Shown: in pieces, positions 6,213-8,621 of the stretch | How the letters are laid out: every line of letters starts with the position of its first letter | Numbering within the stretch: position 1 is the stretch's first letter | Assembly (NCBI GenBank): GCA_029777145.1 | Contig: JAKOSS010000022.1 | Span: forward strand, 1-8,621 | DNA: 8,621 bases | DNA from: Acidobacteriota bacterium | GTDB taxonomy: Bacteria; Acidobacteriota; Blastocatellia; Pyrinomonadales; Pyrinomonadaceae | Direction of reading: 5' to 3' | Position numbers and translations under genes: made by a program | The notes under the pieces: model-generated | Seen by the model: the letters and a program-made list of their open reading frames with translations, nothing else | Told to the model about the DNA's origin: nothing | Databases searched by the model: none

Positions 6213-6535
6213 ATAGCACGCAATGTAGAGTTTGCTGCAATTGAAAAATCTGATTGTCACCAAGAATATCAAGACGAAACATGGGTATTCCGAATGTTCC
6301 TTCACTCGTTTCGAAAATCCGCATAGGATCAGAAGGCGGACATGAGTTTGCCAGATTGTGTAAGAGTTTGTTGATTTCTTATTCTCACGGGCGTCCCAGA
6401 ACTATCTTAATCTTGAGACGTATCACTCAGCCTTAATGGTTGGCGGAGTATTCGAACTTGGAATCTCTAACGGTTTGAGGGTCAAATCTCCAAACATCTT
6501 ATTATCTTCGTAGCAGGAATTACGCTCAGAATCTG
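6213..6535. other. Low-GC stretch with no convincing intact gene
   Basis: About 320 bases with GC near 42 percent by hand count over 6241-6480, against around 70 percent in parts of the mutase gene. One short frame (listed separately) may be a remnant. A weak promoter-like pair TTGAGG (6475-6480) and TATTAT (6500-6505), 19 bases apart, precedes the YdeI-like gene. Confidence 0.5.
6281..6436 (+). pseudogene. Possible remnant or tiny gene, 51 codons
   Basis: From ATG 6281 the frame reads MGIPNVPSLVSKIRIGSEGG, then HEFARLCKSLLISYSHGR and an Arg/Ile-rich tail. The segment IRIGSEGGHEFARLCKSLL looks like an amphipathic helix of a real protein start and is more protein-like than the tail, suggesting a gene whose downstream part was lost. 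No family is assigned with confidence; it could equally be chance. Confidence 0.2.
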
Positions 6536-7087
6536 ATGCCCGTATTCTTCGAACATCAACTCGAGTTCCGCGCGTGGCTCGAGGTGAACCACGAGACCGC
6601 GACCGAACTGATCGTCGGGTACTGGAAGGTTTCGACGGGAAAACCGTCGATGACATGGTCCGAGTCGGTCGATCAGGCTCTCTGTTTCGGCTGGATCGAC
6701 GGCGTGCGCCGTAAGCTCGACGACGAGTCTTACACGATCAGGTTCAGCCCGCGCAAGCCGAAGAGCGGATGGAGCGCGATCAACATCGAGAAGATTGCCG
6801 AACTCACCGAGAAAGGACTTATGATGCCGGCCGGCACGGCCGCGTTCGAACGTCGCGGCGATCAGGATTCCACCGGTTACCGTTACAAAGAGTTCGCCGC
6901 CGAGTTTCCGCCCGACTTTGAGGCGCAATTCAAAGAGGCCGCGGTCGCGTGGGAATTTTTCGAGTCCCAACCGCCCGGTTATCGCCGCATCGCGTCGTAT
7001 TGGGTCATGTCGGCGAAACGCGAAGAGACCCGCAAGAGCCGGCTCGAGCGGTTGATCGAGGCGTCAGCCGACCGAAAGCGCCTTTGA
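6536..7087 (+). CDS. YdeI/OmpD-associated (OmdA) family protein
   Basis: The 183-residue product belongs to the YdeI/OmdA family, small cytoplasmic proteins linked in some bacteria to bacteriocin or peptide resistance; the molecular role is not settled. Diagnostic segments are AWLEVNHETATELIVGYWK (13-31), GKPSMTWSESVDQALCFGWI (35-54) followed by DGVRRKLDDESYTIRFSPRK (55-74), and SGWSAINIEKIAELTEKG (77-94). A C-terminal helix PPGYRRIASYWVMSAKREET (145-164), rich in Arg/Lys, is the OmdA domain. The start ATG fits family members, which begin just before the PVFF segment. AGGA at 6515-6518 is far from it (17 bases), so the ribosome site is weak. GC content returns to the genome norm, unlike the stretch before it. 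It appears to be a single-gene unit. Confidence 0.88.
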   Translation: MPVFFEHQLEFRAWLEVNHETATELIVGYWKVSTGKPSMTWSESVDQALCFGWIDGVRRKLDDESYTIRFSPRKPKSGWSAINIEKIAELTEKGLMMPAGTAAFERRGDQDSTGYRYKEFAAEFPPDFEAQFKEAAVAWEFFESQPPGYRRIASYWVMSAKREETRKSRLERLIEASADRKRL

Positions 7088-7182
7088 ACGGCCCGTCCTA
7101 TTCCGTCTAACTTCCGTATCGACCGCAAATCTGCGAAGATACCGTGCAAATCATCCGTTTGCCGTCGTCCATCAATAACGAT
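7088..7182. other. Short intergenic gap before the caspase gene
   Basis: These 95 bases carry no clear terminator hairpin with a T-run and no clear Shine-Dalgarno before the ATG at 7183. AATAAC (7174-7179) close to the start is a weak -10-like match only. Confidence 0.4.
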
Positions 7183-8621
7183 ATGAAACGAAACGCGCTA
7201 AAGATTTCCGGCCTGCTCGCAACATTTGCACTGATCGTTAACTTTCTCATCGTCTCAATCGACGCTCAAGACGGTCGGCAGCTTACCCGCGACGTCCCTC
7301 GATCCGGCGAATCGCGAATCGCGCTCGTTATCGGAAACGGCAAATACCAGAAGGTCTCGCCGCTTGAAAATCCCGTCAACAACGCAACGGACATGGCCGA
7401 TGCGCTTCGCGGACTTGGTTTCGAAGTCATTTCGGGAACCGATCTGACATTGGTCCAGATGAGGCAGATGATCCGCGAATTCGGCGAAAAGCTCGAGGCC
7501 AAAAAGGGAATCGGACTGGTTTTCTACGCCGGACACGGCGTCGAAGTGAACGGTCGGAATTTCCTGATACCGGTCGATGCCGACATCAGGCGCGAGGTCG
7601 AGACCGAAGATTACGCGATCGACGTCAATTCGGTCCTCCGCCAGATGGACGCGGCCGGCAATGGTTTCAACATCGTCATTCTCGATGCCTGCCGCAACAA
7701 CCCGTTCTCTCGCGGTTGGAGCCGGAGCAGCGACACCGGCGGACTCGCCAACGTCACTGCGCCGACCGGGACTTATATTGCCTATGCCGCCGCGCCCGGA
7801 ACGACCGCTTCCGACGGAAAGGGCACACGAAACGGCGTATTCACGGGCGCGCTTCTGAAGAATCTTCGGACACCGGGTCTGAAGCTTGAAGAGGTCTTCA
7901 AATCGACGCGCGAAGAGGTGATGTCGCTGACGTCGAACAAACAAGTGCCGTGGGATTCGTCTTCGATCAAGGGGGATTTCTATTTCCTGCGAAGCAACGT
8001 CCCGCCGAAGGTTGCTGCGACGCCGACCACCGCTCCGTCGGTGTCTGAGACCGAGTCCTGGGAACTCGTAAAGGACAGCCGGAACGCGTCGGACCTGCGG
8101 CTCTTTCTGCGAGAGTTTCCGAACGGATCGCGAGCTGCCGAGGCGCGGATCAAACTCGATCGGCTGGTTTGGGAGTCGGCGAAACAGTCGGGCAATGCGG
8201 CGGCGGTCGAAGGATATCTGAACGAGTTTCCGAACGGCCAGTTCTCCTCGGCCGCGCGAATCAGGCTCGGCCAGCTAAAGGTCGTGCCGGCGGTCAAACC
8301 GACGCCTGCCCGATCTGAAGAGATCGCCGCCGGTACCGTCCGCAAGACTTCGAAAGGGATCGAGCTAGTCTGGATCCCGCCGGGCGATTTCATCATGGGT
8401 TCGGATAAGGGCGAAGCCGACGAGAAACCGGCGCGAAAAATTACGATCGCGAACGGTTTTTGGATCGGCAAATTCGAGATCACGCAAGGTCAATGGAAGT
8501 CGATGATGGGCGCCAATCCGAGCACTTTCGACGGTTGCGGCGACGATTGCCCGGTCGAAAACGTCAGTTGGGATGACGCTGTTGCCTATATCGCCAAACT
8601 GAATGCGGCGGACACTGAATT
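7183..8621 (+). CDS. Secreted caspase-like (C14) peptidase with FGE-sulfatase domain, 3' end beyond the window
   Basis: The 479 visible residues are a modular exported protein. Residues 1-28 form a signal peptide (MKRNALK, hydrophobic core, IDAQ). The caspase p20/p10 domain spans about 45-265: RIALVIGNGKYQ, LENPVNNATDMADALRGLGF, the catalytic His118 in FYAGHGVE, Cys170 in LDACRNNPF, then GTYIAYAAAPGTTASDGKG and NGVFTGALLKNL. A Thr/Pro linker follows. Two tandem repeats start at Trp293 and Trp330, exactly 37 residues apart, each carrying W-x(3)-K-x-S then F-P-N-G. From about 392 an FGE-sulfatase domain begins (GIELVWIPPGDFIMGS, FWIGKFEITQGQWKSMMG, CPVENVSWDDAVAYI), truncated by the window edge. 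Caspase homologues of this type usually cut after Arg or Lys. FGE-like domains here generally serve as a binding lectin fold rather than formylglycine-forming enzyme. Substrate unknown. Confidence 0.93.
   Translation, partial: MKRNALKISGLLATFALIVNFLIVSIDAQDGRQLTRDVPRSGESRIALVIGNGKYQKVSPLENPVNNATDMADALRGLGFEVISGTDLTLVQMRQMIREFGEKLEAKKGIGLVFYAGHGVEVNGRNFLIPVDADIRREVETEDYAIDVNSVLRQMDAAGNGFNIVILDACRNNPFSRGWSRSSDTGGLANVTAPTGTYIAYAAAPGTTASDGKGTRNGVFTGALLKNLRTPGLKLEEVFKSTREEVMSLTSNKQVPWDSSSIKGDFYFLRSNVPPKVAATPTTAPSVSETESWELVKDSRNASDLRLFLREFPNGSRAAEARIKLDRLVWESAKQSGNAAAVEGYLNEFPNGQFSSAARIRLGQLKVVPAVKPTPARSEEIAAGTVRKTSKGIELVWIPPGDFIMGSDKGEADEKPARKITIANGFWIGKFEITQGQWKSMMGANPSTFDGCGDDCPVENVSWDDAVAYIAKLNAADTE

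Noticed and set aside
7255..7944. A 229-codon minus-strand frame opposite the caspase domain
   Set aside because: The plus strand shows signal peptide, catalytic His and Cys and continuous domain structure; the minus translation is a shadow.

Overview
The window looks like a chromosomal piece of a Gram-negative, GC-rich bacterium. An LptD-type outer-membrane protein implies an LPS-bearing outer membrane. The mix of a sigma-54 response regulator, a secreted caspase/FGE-sulfatase fusion, an isobutyryl-CoA-mutase-type large subunit and REP-like palindromes recalls Acidobacteriota (Blastocatellia/Pyrinomonadaceae-like). That placement is inference from gene style, not from a marker gene.

Layout: (1) 1-833, minus: the N-terminal third or so of LptD, running off the left edge. 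(2) 834-1157: divergent intergenic region with candidate promoters. (3) 1158-2513, plus: NtrC-family sigma-54 activator with no sensor kinase beside it. (4) 2646-3056, plus: small two-TM DUF3592-like protein, AT-richer than its neighbours and flanked by a dispersed 33-nt repeat. (5) 3057-3489: gene-free repeat cluster between convergent genes, with an 84-nt palindrome nested inside longer inverted repeats. (6) 3490-3993, minus: small lipoprotein of unknown function. (7) 4130-5797, plus: stand-alone acyl-CoA mutase large subunit annotated here as isobutyryl-CoA mutase (IcmA), because the two classical substrate-selecting positions are Phe and Gln. (8) 5798-6212, plus: two overlapping small conserved hypothetical genes directly after icmA. 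(9) 6213-6535: low-GC stretch, perhaps holding a gene remnant. (10) 6536-7087, plus: YdeI/OmdA-family protein. (11) 7183-8621, plus: secreted caspase-like peptidase with tandem 37-residue repeats and a C-terminal FGE-sulfatase (C-type-lectin fold) domain, cut by the right edge.

There is no obvious single pathway. The genes are mostly separate transcription units; only icmA and the two small genes after it are packed as an operon. The mutase would need a separate B12-binding subunit (IcmB) and probably a G-protein chaperone, neither of which is in the window. The points most worth a second look are the mutase specificity residues, the small gene pair with an apparent one-base slip in a T-run, the nested palindromic repeat element, and the caspase-FGE fusion, whose missing 3' end could be a diversity-generating retroelement target.
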